From: Acanthococcus lagerstroemiae
Lineage: Eukaryota; Arthropoda; Insecta; Hemiptera; Eriococcidae
Direction of reading: 5' to 3'
DNA length: 64,000 bases
NCBI GenBank assembly: GCA_031841125.1
Contig: CM063112.1
Span: 60,937,722 to 61,001,721, forward strand
Shown here: in pieces, positions 1 through 13,100 of the stretch
Layout of the letters: each line of letters starts with the position of its first letter
How positions within the stretch are numbered: the stretch's first letter is position 1
Program-made: the position numbers and the translations under genes
Notes under the pieces: generated by a model
What the model was told of the DNA's origin: nothing
The model's database searches: none
Seen by the model: only the letters and a program-made list of their open reading frames with translations

Positions 1-1121
1 ACTTCGACCAGCTGTACAACGAGGTCAGCTCCGGCGAAATCGTCACGAACGGTCACGCACTTACTCCGCTCCTGTCGCCTGAGCCGAGCGCGCTCAGTCC
101 GATGTTGTCGCCCGAACTAAGCGTCGCCAGCCAGCCGCCAGACTCGGATACCCGGGACGCCGAACCGCGAGCCAGCGATTCCGGCGCCGCAACCCCAGTG
201 CTGCTCGAGTTGGACGCCAATTCGTTGCCGCACCAGAAAGATGCCAAGGCAGAGCCGCAGGCTGATTCACCGGTCCAGAACACCGGCCCCACCGTCGACG
301 ACTATCCGAACAAAGACATCCCGAGCCACCTTCAGGATGACGGCGTCTTGTGTAACGGCGGCACTATGTACTTCGGCAACTCCTGCATCGACGGCGTCCA
401 CACCGCCTCCGTATCCAAGGATTTCGTGTCCGTGCACGCGGTGGACGTCGTCGCCAACCGCGAAGAGGTTTGCGACGCCGACGCGACTGTCCGTAACAGC
501 GTGCCGCTCGAACCGCTGGTCGTCAACGCGCTCGAAAGCGGCTGGGTAAGCGTGAGCGACGCGACCGTATCGACGCAGCCCCAGCAGTCCGAAGCCGCGG
601 AAACCGAACAGCCGGTTGAGGACGTGACCGCTTCAGGTGCGGTAGCCCCGTCGGGGTTGCGGGAAGCGGGCGACGGTCAAACGGAAAATGAAGATGTGGC
701 CGGCGACGAGCCCACGGCTATCGAAAGCGGATCGATCGCTTTCGAAGAACGCACGCCGGTCGGCGCCGAAGATGATGGCGGCGTCGACGTTGACGTCGTG
801 CCGGTCGAGTGCGTGAACGAGCTGGCGTGCGAGGCGAACGGAGGCGGCGACGGCGTAGACGGGGACGCGTTCACGATCGGCTGCCGCGGGAACGCGATGG
901 ATGCTAGAGACGTGCTGGTGCTGGATAAGAACGGCAACGACGAGGACTACGGGTACCCGGGCGCGAACGCGAACGAGAAGTTCGAGAACGGATTCGAAAA
1001 CTGGACCACGCAGACGACGGCGACGGTGGTCACGGCCACCGAGAAGTCGCCGGCGACGCTCTACGACGAGCGTGAGCCTCCACTAACCGAAGCGTGTTCG
1101 TATAATCTAACAGCCAGTACC
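1..1121 (+). CDS. Exon: acidic N-terminal region (partial at 5' side)
   Basis: Frame 3 is open from base 3 to the donor GTAAGT at 1122, about 373 codons, so the exon starts outside the window; the first ATG at base 102 is probably internal. The exon is clearly richer in G+C than the flanking introns, as real coding sequence here tends to be. The peptide is low in hydrophobic residues, rich in D, E, S, A and V, and has proline-directed sites such as LSPEPSALSP near its start, so it is probably disordered and phosphorylatable. No domain is recognised. The exon ends in phase 0 after an ACC codon. A second possible donor (GTGAGC at 1072) leaves phase 1 and does not fit the phase-0 exons that follow, so 1122 is preferred. 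Confidence 0.85.
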
Positions 1122-4100
1122 GTAAGTGTGTTTTGTGGCTTTTATTAATCTGTAGACCGTATAGTTTAGACATAACCGACTTTGGATGACGCGTTTTTGT
1201 GTGCTTGGTGTTTATCTGTGACTGTGTGCGTTTGTTGTGTGGGGAACTCTTCAGATTGTGGACTCGGGTTAGCATCGCAAGGGAGATCTAAATGCTCCTG
1301 GTTGGACGTTATCGGTGGAAAATCTCCAGGCGTTTTGAAAATCGAGTGACGGAGATACTAAACGACATATCTACTTCGCAGAAGTTATCAGTTGGTCATT
1401 TTCCCCCATTTTAAGTCGTCTGAGGTCATCTCTGGTAACTTTTCTCCTGAAATGGTAATTTAAGTTATTTTTGAGGAAGTTTCTCCTTCAAATTCTGGAA
1501 ATTATGATGACATTTTTCCTTTATTTTGTGCTTCCGCTGTGCAGTGTAAATAAAATTGAAATTCAATTTTCCGGCAGACTGCAGCAATAATTTCCAATAC
1601 AACTGTAGCTAGTCAGATGTGTTTGAGAAGAACAATAAATATTAGAAAACAATTAAGTGCGCGGGTATAACTGGGAAAGCGAGAAGAAAATCTAATGTTG
1701 TGTTTGTTACTAGTTATTTTTTTCTCTTTTTTTAATTTGCTCTCCACCCGAGTCCTGGAATCCGCCCTTTCGAGCATTACTTCAGAGACGTCGGGGAAGC
1801 TGTTAGGGCTGTCTTAGCCCTCTTCCCTTCTGGGCGAAAAACCGGCCTAGGTCGAAAATTCTGGCGAGTTGCTACGTGGGCTCGAACCTTATTCACAATG
1901 AAGGCAAAGTACGTGTCGCGATTGCGGACGGAATTCTATGCGTAGAATAGAGCCTTCTACGGTGTACCTGTACAATGTGTAGAATTAGTGAAATGCTCAT
2001 AGAATGTAGAAAACGTAGAATGCTGTCTGATTGGTCATTCTTCTACATATTTTGCGTACTACATGTAAAATTGCATTATTTCCTGTAGAATAGTAGAATA
2101 TGTAAAAAATGTAGAATAAACAGCCAATCGAAAACGTCCTACGTATTCTACACATTTTATACTATAATAGCCTGTTTTACTTGCGTAGAATGGAACGTAG
2201 AATGTACGCGTAGAACTCATTGTATGTTCTACGCGCCCATCCCTGGTCCCAGTATCGCGAGTGTGACACATGAATCATTCGCCTGTCGCAGAATATCATT
2301 TTCCGACGCATGATATTTCCCCATGTTTTTCCATATTGCGGAGGTGTACTGAATAACGATAATAATGATGATAAATAATATGTACACAAATAGTATCTCC
2401 TCTTTTATCATTTATATAGGATTTATCTGCTTCTACTTACGTCTTACACTTTAGGAAAATCCTCCCGTATGACTTTAAATTTAAAAAACAAGTCTCCTTT
2501 CCCGATCAGGCCTGATTTTGACTTTTTAGGATATTTCCAGCTTTATGTTTGGGATTCATCAAGATGTTTTCAAATTTCTGTCTAATTCGTTGCAATACTT
2601 TGAAAACTATTCCGTACCGGTTTGAGATTGTCTCCGACTTGTTCAAAACCATCTGTGAAGCCATTTTGGACTAGTTTCAGGCTCTGAGGATACTTGTGTA
2701 ATACTGTTTGAGACTCATCTTGATACTAAGCCATATCAGTAAGTCTTCAACAAGATTGAAAAAAACCTTATAAAGTCTAAAAAACTTTTTGTGGTCGAAT
2801 TGCAAACAATTCTGAAAAGTCTCAATAGTTTCAATCAAGTGCAGTGTATTCTTTTAAAGTCTTAATGAAGCCCAGTGGCGTAGCTAAGGGGGAGGGGCGA
2901 AAGGGACGAATGCCTCGGCTATTTTTTTTAAATACTTCAATTTTTGACTTTTTCTCCCTTGAAAATCTTAATTCGCCCCCCCCCCCGTTGGGAAAATCCT
3001 GGCTACGCCTTTGATGAAGCCTGATTAGTTTAAGGAAGTTCATCAGAATCTGATAAACGTGTCTGAAGAAAACCTAGAGAAGTCTCAAAAATTCTTAGAA
3101 CAAATTTAGAAGAATTTTGAAGATGTCCTAAAGTCTTGAACAACTTTTTAAAAGCCTTAAAGGGCCTTATGGAGTCTAACCCGTCTGATTGATCTTGCGG
3201 CTATTGCAGGGTTTGCACGTGAAGAGTTTAGTCGGGGCCGCAATAAAGGCATACAAAATAAAATAAAAAGAGACGAGAGCGTGTAGAAAAAGAATTTTAT
3301 GCGAGAATTGAAATGTACGAAATTGTGACAGAGCCAAAATCGAAATGTAACTGTATAATGTGGCAGTTTCTATAAAAAGGGGTAACTTTGTTGATCAATC
3401 GAAGTCTCGGAAAACGCGAAAAAAGAAAAACAAAATTGTTTGGTTGAAAAATCAATTTTGAGATTTTGGTTGATTTCTATACAAAAGCATCGCAATAACA
3501 ATGAGACAAAATTTACGCGCGTGAGAGAAAAGAGGGAGAGAGCGAAAGAGAATTATGAAAGAGAATGAGAAAAGAATGCGAATGTCTGCGTTTGCTTCTC
3601 TGCGATTATTCGGAGCGCGCGAATAAATCCGATGTTCTGAATTGTTACCACATAGAAAAGCGAAAAATTACCTTTCCAACAAGCCCTTGTCGAGGCTGGT
3701 AACGTGATTCCGCGGCAAGTTACGGCCGCTTGAAGGAGTGGGAGAAAAAGGTGTGTCTAACTTTAGACATGTTTTTCTCGAAAACGTGTTTTCGCGCATT
3801 CTTGTTACACTCATCTTTGACCCATTGGATCTCCGCAACAAAAAACGCTACAGATCTCGCCGATAGCTCGTTGGAAGGGGCATTAATTCCTCTATTACTT
3901 ACTATCCTTAACTCAAAATTCGTCGGATCGACAAAGTTACCCCTTTTTATAGAAACTGCCACATATACAACTAAAACTAATGATTCAGCCTGGCTATTGA
4001 AGGAATAAAGAAAAGGAGGACAACGAAAGGAAAGGACAATGGGTAAGAAGGAGAATATGGTATTTAAAAGGTTATGCACCGGATAAAGGTATAGAAATGC

Positions 4101-7100
4101 AGGAGACAAAAGCGTTTGCATCGAGCAACACAAGACGTGGTCAGGCCAGACGACTAGACGACATATATTAGCGAGGAGAGGGTCGCCACAATTTCATGAA
4201 ATCATGAATTCAAACTTTTAAGACCAGTAAAGAAACATATTACGAGTTCAGAGTAGCCTCAGAGGTAGTCTAAAACATGTCCGGAAGAGACTTAGAGGAA
4301 GTCTTGAATAATCTTGAACACAATTGGAATAGCTTAAAAGTCTCAGAGAATCCTAAACTCGTTTGGATGAGTCTCTGAAAGTCTAAAACAGTTTTAAACA
4401 GGTAACTCCTGAACAGAAAAAAGTTTTGGAAACCTTGAGAAATCTCAATAGAATGCGGAAGGTCTTAAAAATGTTCCAGTCAGGTTTAGGATAATCTTTA
4501 CTTAGTGTGAAAGAGAGTTAGCGAGTGACTTCCTTTTAAAGAATCGTAAAGTATCCAAAATTTGGCTTCAGCTTTCAAAAGTGTAAAACTCAGCCGAAAA
4601 AGTTTCCCTCAGCTAAAATTTGAATATTAATATTAATCATTGAAATTTAGTAAACGTTATTTTTAAAAATGTACCATTTTATGTTTTTGGGACGATCATT
4701 AAAGTACAAACCGAATTTCTTCTCGTTCTATCCAAAAATTCAAAAATTTTGGTGTTATAAGTGGAGGGAATGTTAAGGTTCTTTTTCCCGCTAAGACCTA
4801 TCCTTTGCCAAATAAGAACGACCTTGCCGCTAATATTTGGCGTAAAGTCTTGCGAAGTCAAAGGTCGGTTCTGGAGGGGATGGGAGAGGGGTAGCACAAA
4901 AAAACAAGACCTCTATTGCCCTGTTTACTAGACATCTTTGTGAAGTACGAAATTCTGGAGTTCGCCGCCTATTCGAGTGGTCGTCATGTACTCTTGACGG
5001 ATTAAAAAATAATAATTTTCCTCGGGTCATCTTCCAAAATCAGTTCTAATAAAATCAAAAAGAATAGTCTTACAAAGTTTTAAGTCGATCGGATTAGTAC
5101 CTGTTTAACAAGCCTTTTCCTCTTCTTATAGAAAAATTACATGGAATTTGGACCTTTTATTTTTTTACCGAAAATTATTTTTCTCGACCTCTATGGGTAC
5201 GTGTCGGAAATTTGTGCTTCTAATTTTTGACAGCTCAGTTGCTGGTGATTCAAAATAAAATAGTACAGCTCTACACTCAAAAACAGTGACACCGCGAGGT
5301 GGCTTAAAAAGAGAAACAGGGAGTTTAAAAATTAAAATTCGAGATACGAGTCGGTTTACGTGTTTTTGAGGTCTCTAATTCGATGAATTTGATTCTGGGG
5401 TAATTTTGCGATGCGACCCTCTAATGTGCTACCTAAGGGAGTTGAGGTCAAATAATGGCAGTTTTTTGTGGCATTATTTGATTTATAAGTATTCGAGATC
5501 ATTGAACCCTATTTTGGGAGTAATTTTAGGATTCACCCTCCACCCCTCTCCATCGCCTCCAGGTATTACCAAACTGGACATATCCCATACTATCTTACAA
5601 AGTTGACTGTTATTTGATCTTCGTAGCTAAACCTCGTTCGGGGGCACGTTGGTAGGGTTAGATAAAGAAGTGAACCACAAAATCGAGCTCCGTGACCTCG
5701 AAAACCTATAGCTCGAATGCCATCTGAAAATATCGAACAATGTATATGGCAGTCTTCGAAATCAACATCAGTATTTTAAAGCCAAGCCACTATCGCTAAT
5801 TTGTAGCAAATGATTTTCATTTTGGGTCTAAACTGAGGATGGGTCAAACATCACTTACTGGGATTTTTGAAGTCCAACGAAGTAAAAAAATCAAACGATT
5901 TCGACGGATTGTTCGGTATCTTTTCTTTAGAAAGAGAAAAGTTTGTGGACCTTCCGCCCCTGTTTAGGACAGAACGGATTTTTTGATCCTCTGAGAAACG
6001 GGATTTTGAGCATTTTAAGATACTGCTTGATTCCTTCCTCGTCTGCTTACAACAAAAAAGTAGTGTATCGTTACAGAATAAAGGTTATCCCCGATTGTTC
6101 TAAAATTTCGATTGTATCCCTGGGTTTCTATGTAGTTCGTGCCCCTTATTGGACCCATCCTTCCTAATTAGGATTGGATTTCTAACAGAAAAGAAGCAGA
6201 AAAAAGAAAGGTCAAGTCATCAGATTTTCGAACTGCCCCCCCCCCCCTTCAATACTTCTCTTCCGGCGTCTCTGGTTCAAACCGTGTGCTCCAAGTGATT
6301 ATCTTTATTGATTTGGGAGACTAGAGCATCTCTGGACTACTCCAGCCTTACATCTTCGTATACCTAGTTCGTTTTCCGTACATAACCCCTTCATCATAGT
6401 TGAGCGGCTGTAGGGTTGAAGACCTTGATGATTCGAACTATCCAAAATTTACATAAGTTATGCAAACAGCTGTACGCATAAAATTAAGTTTCCTCCATTA
6501 GGTTTTAGTAGCTCGATGACGTAACACTGGAACTGCACTCGCTAATACAAGTACATCGTCTTCAATTTTGCATTTTACCCGACGAGAGGTGAACACAGAG
6601 ACTTCTTGCCTATGCTAATCCGAGTTTCCAGGAGTGAATTCCGGGGTGGGGTTCCTGGTTCTCAAATCCGCTTCATGTTTTGCTGGTTCTACTTTTTTAT
6701 TTTTATTCGTATATTTCGTGAAATTTCGTAACTGTTGCTCCCATTTAACATCGTGTGCTGTGTTTTGCAAACACGTTAAAGCTGTCCGGCATTAGTGTAT
6801 CGGAATTTCGTTTTTGGTCAATGAATTGTTTTGCTCAGCGTTTTATTTTTTTACTTGGCCTAATAACTGTTTGTAAAACATACGTGTAATGTGTACAGTT
6901 CCTGTTGTGGATACGGCAATGTGCTGAGTTCGCGTTTTGTCGCATTTCAGGATGTCGTTTCCGAATCGACTGCGGCCGAGAAAAAAACAGTAAAAAAAAA
7001 GAAGAGCACGTCGGAGGAATCAGTTACCACCACCAAGACGAAAAAGACGAAGAAAACCAAAAAATGCGAAGAGAAGGAGAACATATCAGTCGTGAGTTTC

Positions 7101-10100
7101 CGGACATTACTTTTTTTTTTGTTTTTCAGGTTTTTCTTTTCCATTTTCTGTTTAACGAATTTTTGAATTTACGCTCTATTCTGTCACGTTATGGCTCGAA
7201 TCACGCCGTGTAGTGCGGCTGACTGATGCTAGATTTTATGAGACCGTACCTAGTTCAAAATCTGCCAAAACCAAAAGTATATTGCGGGGAGCCGAAAAAC
7301 AAACTATGGCGCCCCTTTTCTTGATAACCACTTCAATAAAATTTGGCGAGTTTATCACATCAAGAGCCCAGTTTCACGTTATGTGGCTATACTGACGTAG
7401 CAGTGTCTTCTAATTTGGAATTAATATGAAAACGAACATAGAAGATTTTGGACTTGGTACGACAATTGAAGAACCGTGCACTTTATTACAAGAGCATGGA
7501 ATCTGGGGACTTTCGAATGACACACAAGTATCAGTTCTAGGATTGGTGTCGTCTCACTAGACCTCGAAGGGCACACAAGTATCAATTCCAGGATTGGTGT
7601 CCTCCCATCAGACCATTTCAGGTGTACTAATGAAGAGAAATGGCAGTTCGGTATAATAAGGCCCAGAATTTGCTTCCAACGAAAATAAATGCTCTTTGGA
7701 TTCTTCGTGAGCAAGGTTTTTTGAACATTTTTCTTTCCTTGAATAAGTCTTGAAGAATCTTGACGAGTATTGAAGGAGTCTGGTGATGAAGAGTTCTGGA
7801 GGGTCTTAAATAAGTCCGGAAGGGTCTTGAAAAATCTTCAGCTAGTCTGACGAGTTTTTAAAGTAGTTTAAATGAGTTAAACAGGTACTCATATGTCTAT
7901 AGAAGTGTATAGGGTTTGAAAAATTCTAAGACAGATCTGTAAAAATCTTGAAATTCGTAGGAAGTCCTTGGAGTTGTGAAGATTCTTAGAAAGATTCCAA
8001 CAACAAAAGTCGCAGGAGGAGCTTTCGGTTGTCTTAAACTTCTCCAAATTAGTCTCGACAAACATGTCTGAAGGAGTCTTTAGTCTAAAAACGTCTTTGA
8101 GTCTCACGTAGCGTTGTATTTACATGAAAGGTTAAAAGATGAAGTACACAGGCGTGCTAGGATGGAAATAGGTGTCTGAAGAGTTGAAAAAGAAAGAAAA
8201 AAATGAATGTAGGGAAGGAAGTCTTTTCAGTTTAATCGTAGGCACATTCCGTCTGGATCTCACGAAAATGTATTTCTTGTACTGCATCACAGGCGTAGCC
8301 AAACTTTGTGTGTGCGGGGGGGGGGGATCTCTTTCCAATACTTTTTTTCAGTCAAATAAAGCACACGTAATGCAACACAAGAAACCCCAACGTACATTGG
8401 AAGACAAAATGTTTCAGGAGAGCAAAAATAGAAAACAAATTCATAAAACTCCCTGTAAAAGTAAATCTGTGAGTTCGTTTTGCATAGCAGAAAAAGGGCT
8501 CATCTCGAATTGGATGATGTAAACATGTGGGCACTGTTACTTTCCTTTGATAAAGCACAAAAAAAAGTAAAAGTTCCGACTTATGGTGGGGTTTTTCTGT
8601 GCTGCATTACGTGTATTTAAAATCCAGGGTAGCTACAATGATATCAACTCACATTTTAAGGGCTGAAACGAATTGAAGAATGAACAGCGTTGGAAATCTA
8701 ATAAGTGAATACCTACGCTTAATGAAGGTATTTCGTGAAATTGGAAATTTAAGTCCTTCTTCCTTTCTTAGTGTCGTCATTTCGATTTTGCTGTTAACAT
8801 AAAGAACGAAGTGATCAACCTTGAAAAACCTAATATTTGACACGCATTAACGTATCTGTTGAAAATTACTTCCTCTCCTCCTCCATCACCAGTAACATAA
8901 TTTTGAACTTAGCATTAATCTGAAACAAAAATTGTCAATGACCTTGAAACTGTGGAATCGATGAGTCAACGTCATTAATCCTCATAAATATTCGGAAATT
9001 CTGTTATTGAAGTGTTTTTTTCCAATATTAATACAACATTAAAGAACAGATTTTTAACTGATTGTTTTTTGAAAAAGTTAGCTTTTCCTCTTAACTTTTT
9101 TTTTTTTTTAAACATCAGCTCTAACTCTGAACCCAACTGTGTAAGCGGGGGGGGGGGGGCTTTTCGGACGTTTCATCGAAGAAGAAGACTAATTAAAATA
9201 TCAGTCGGTGTGGAAAGGAGGGAGAGAGGGTTAGTTTTCAATAGACCATATTTCTCTCTTCAAATTGAGGTTTCCAAATCTCCGAATCAGTTTTTAAAGT
9301 TATTTTTAAATCCAGATGAAGCTCCTAAAATGAGTTCATCATATGCGATAAAACCTGCTCTAGAGAGCGCTACAAAATCACCTGTGCGGGTGAAACTGAA
9401 AGGGTGATCATGGATAATGTTTAATGGAAATACTGCTATCCTTAGGAAGGCAAAAAACGGCCCAAAATTATTCCACCCACTTGTGTTGACTGTAATTCTA
9501 TTGTTTGGTAACAATACAATAAAATGTAGGACGAGATTTTTCTTAAAATTAATTTCTAATTGATTTAAGGACGCTTAAAGGTTGCCGTAATCTTATGGAA
9601 AATTTTACATGATCACCTTTTCAGTACGCAGGGCTACCAACTTTGAGAACTCGTAAGTTTTTGTGCCTATTGGTTGAGTGCACCTCAGAATCGAGTCGAC
9701 AGTCATTTTCATGTTTTTTACGTTTTCTGTGGGCTGTAACAAACAATGTGCAAAAACAGTATATGTATTTTTTACGTGAAAAAGAACAGAAACCATTCAC
9801 CTTGGAAATTAATTTTTCATCCGTGCACTAATGAGAATGATTTTCTGTAGTCGAACAAAGTTTTTTGATCAAGTTCGATTTTTAGGCATTTTTGAGATAA
9901 AACCAGAGCTCTTCATATGGGGAATCGTATGTTGAACTTGATCGCCCTTCCTCTAGCGCAATCCTAAAAAATTTTCAAAAAAAAAATTGTTTTCAGACTA
10001 AACATTTCAAAAATTGTGAAGGTTTAGACCATTTGTAGTTATTCTTGATAAATGGGAAACAGGTAATGGATCAGAAGTTAGTGACTAATGGAAAGTAATT

Positions 10101-13100
10101 AATCGAAAATTGTCTATTCATTTTAAGAAATTAACTTTTCTAGCGCGTGTTACCAGTGCTGGATTTGTTTTCATGTGATTGTATTCCAAAGGGTGAGGGC
10201 TGGGGACTAAAAATTCGTACTGCGTGGATCACTGGAGTAAGGTGGCCTTTATTTTCGAAGAAGGAAATTCTTACTGCCACTCCTTAAGTTAATTTCAGTA
10301 AAATAGAAAAAAATTCATTCAGAATGCAGAGTTTCAGCTGGATCCGTAAGACGTATGAGAAAATACGTGAAGTTTAGATATTTTAAACCAAAAAACTTCA
10401 CCTAATTCGTTGAAAATTTATTCTCATAAATTTCAGTAAGCTGTGCTAATCGGGTGCAAAATAGTTCAGCTTCGCAATCTGGGTCAGTGGCCATGAGGGT
10501 GATTCCAAGGGAAAGAAATGAAAAAATAAGGTTCCAGATAGAGGTTGATTTAATAAGCTTCCTAAGTTGCTGAATTCGACTCAGAGCGATTTTCACATTT
10601 TCAGGGTGCCACCAAGAGAGAATGACATCAAATATTTTGTTCATTGTTTGGAGATGGTACTCCATTTCTATGTTTCCAAGGTCATTAAACTCGATACTGA
10701 CAGATTAAAAAATCCAACTTACGTATTTGTACATACTAGAAATAGTCAAACCCAGCTGATATATTTTTTGAAGTTATTGAATTGTAAATAGAATAGATTT
10801 CCGTAATGTTACGAAATTTGGTTTTAACTTCACTTGGAGGGCACAACGGATCTAAAAACCACTCCCAGATGGAGTGACATTTCAAAAAATGAATAATATT
10901 TGGTATCAAACCATTCTAGTGGCATCTCGTGGGGAAGGGGGATGTAAAAATTTGCTTTAAAATCGAAATGAGATACCAGCTGAATTATTACAGAACTTGG
11001 GAGAATATGTACTTTATAAATTGTACAAATTAGTATGTTATATTTACGATAGAGGGGAAATGCGTGAGGATTTTAAAAAGAGTGCTGTTGTGACTATACC
11101 AAAAAAAAGCAGGAGCAAATAGGTGTGAAAATAATCAAACAATTAGTGTTCTTTCGCATGCGTCAAAAATATCCACTGGAATAATTTACTGGAGCATTGA
11201 GAATAGAATAGATGCAGAATTAGGAGATGATAATTTTGGATTTATAAAAAATAGAGGTACTAGGGAAGCAGTGTTAGCTTTGAAATAAATTGTAGATGGG
11301 GGACTCAAAAGGGGGCAGGATACATACATGGCATTCGTTGGTATTGAAAAAGTTTTCGACAACGTTAAATGAGATAAAAATGTTTGATATTCTAAAAAAT
11401 ATAGAAATAAAATTTAAGGACAGACAAGTCATTTTAAACTTATATAAAGGACAGAAAGCACTATTAAGACTAGAAGGAGAGAAAGGGGAGGCTAATATAG
11501 AAAAAGGTGTAAGGCAGGGGTGTTCCTTATCTCCGGTATTATTTAATCTGTAGGTACATAAAGTGGGCCATGAAAGAAATAAAAGAAAAATTTGAAGCAG
11601 GTGTCATTATACATGGAGAGCGAGTAAAGATGCTCAGGCTTGCAGGTGATATTGTCTTATTAGCTGAAAAGAGTACTGATTTGGAAAACATTTTAAATGG
11701 AATGGAGGAGATTTTGAGTATAGAATATCGTATGAAAATAAATAAAAATTAAACTAAAGTAATGGTATTGTAATTGATCAGACCTGTGGCCAGCCATCAG
11801 CAGCTGAGGTTGCTCACTGTTTACCGGGGGGGGGGGGCTTGAGGATACACATAGTATATAATGTGAAGATTTCTACGAGGCAGTGGTGTAGCCAAAGGGA
11901 TGGGGGCAAAGGGGGCGAATGCCTCCAAGGCACCTGAAATTGAATGTAAAATATGTAAAATGAGCAATTTTTCGCCTTTAAAATACGTTTTTCCAAAAAT
12001 TTTCGCTCGAGCAGTAATTTTACCTACAGTCTTCTAATATTGGCAATGTCCGACTTTTTCTCTCTTGAAAATCTTACTTCCCTCCTTCCCCCTCCTCTAG
12101 GGAAAATCCTAGCTACGCCACTTATTGAATTTGGTCTCAAGATTCATAATCAGAACTAATGATTCCTAGGTACCGACAACCCGATGAAAAAATTGAATAT
12201 ATCGCGTGGAAAAAAAATTAACACTTCTTACAACGATCAAATTTTCGAACTTTTGGAAGTAAAAAATTTGTATTTCTGTGGACTTATTAAGTTATCAGTT
12301 CTCAAACAGCCATTCAAGCATTTAGCCATCTACGAGTATATTCAATGTAAACTGGATCGCGAGCCTACCACGGTGTTTGTGAATTGTAATGTGACACAAG
12401 AAAAAGGCCTGTGTGTCTAAAACTGCTGGTTGGACACTCGGGCTCCTTTCTTGTGACAAGTCACATATAAAGAATGACAAACACACGATTCGTCTATCTT
12501 TCAAAGCAAAATCAGTGTTGCCAAGTTTATAAATATTGAGATGTTGTGGAAAGAAAAGTGTTGACCAAATATAGCGAAAAAAATGTAAGGAATTTCTTTA
12601 TTTTTATTCACGAAAGTTTGCTAGGGGGCTCCGACAAGCGCTAGGGGAAGGCCCAGCACTCCCTAGCACCCCTCTGGCTACGGACCTGGATTAGTGAACA
12701 TGATAGTTTAAATACTTATAAATATTCGACCGGAAAAGATTGAGAAGGTAAGCGAATTTTGCTATTTAGGGAGTAAAATAACAAAAGATGGAAGGAGTAA
12801 AAAGGGATAGTAGTAGAATAGCACAAGCCAGATTGGCATTTTATCGAAAAAGTAATCTTTTCAAATCAAAAAATTGTTCTTGGAAACTTATGTTTGGAGT
12901 GTAGCCTTGTATGGATGTGAAACTTGGACAATAGGGAAGGCAGAGAAGAGAAGGATCGAAGCTTTTGAGATGTGGTGCTATAGGCGGATACTTGGCATCA
13001 AATGAACGGATAAGGTAAGAAATGAGGAAGTACTTAACAGAGTAGGAGGTTAAATGGATATTTGGAATTGTCTGAAGAGAAGGAGAGATGAACTAATGTG

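Larger units (their letters stand above)
1122..6950 (+). other. Intron, repeat-bearing
   Basis: Between donor GTAAGT and the acceptor TTTCAG at 6950. It contains a SINE relic (1742-1897), a GTAGAAT-rich tract (1915-2240), a degenerate TCTTGAA tract broken by a MITE (2630-3180) and an inverted-repeat element (3359-3963). A second TCTTGAA-type tract lies near 4240-4490. Nothing is recognised in 4500-6940 apart from a C run near 6237. Confidence 0.7.

Noticed and set aside
1072..1077. Alternative donor GTGAGC in the first exon
   Set aside because: It leaves phase 1, incompatible with the phase-0 exons that follow; GTAAGT at 1122 fits.
3720..4133. Open frames on both strands, 92 and 137 codons
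   Set aside because: Opposing frames cross the edge of an inverted-repeat element and show no domain.
6905..7213. Second open frame over the lysine-rich exon
   Set aside because: It is an out-of-frame shadow; only the frame starting at 6951 joins the neighbouring exons in phase.
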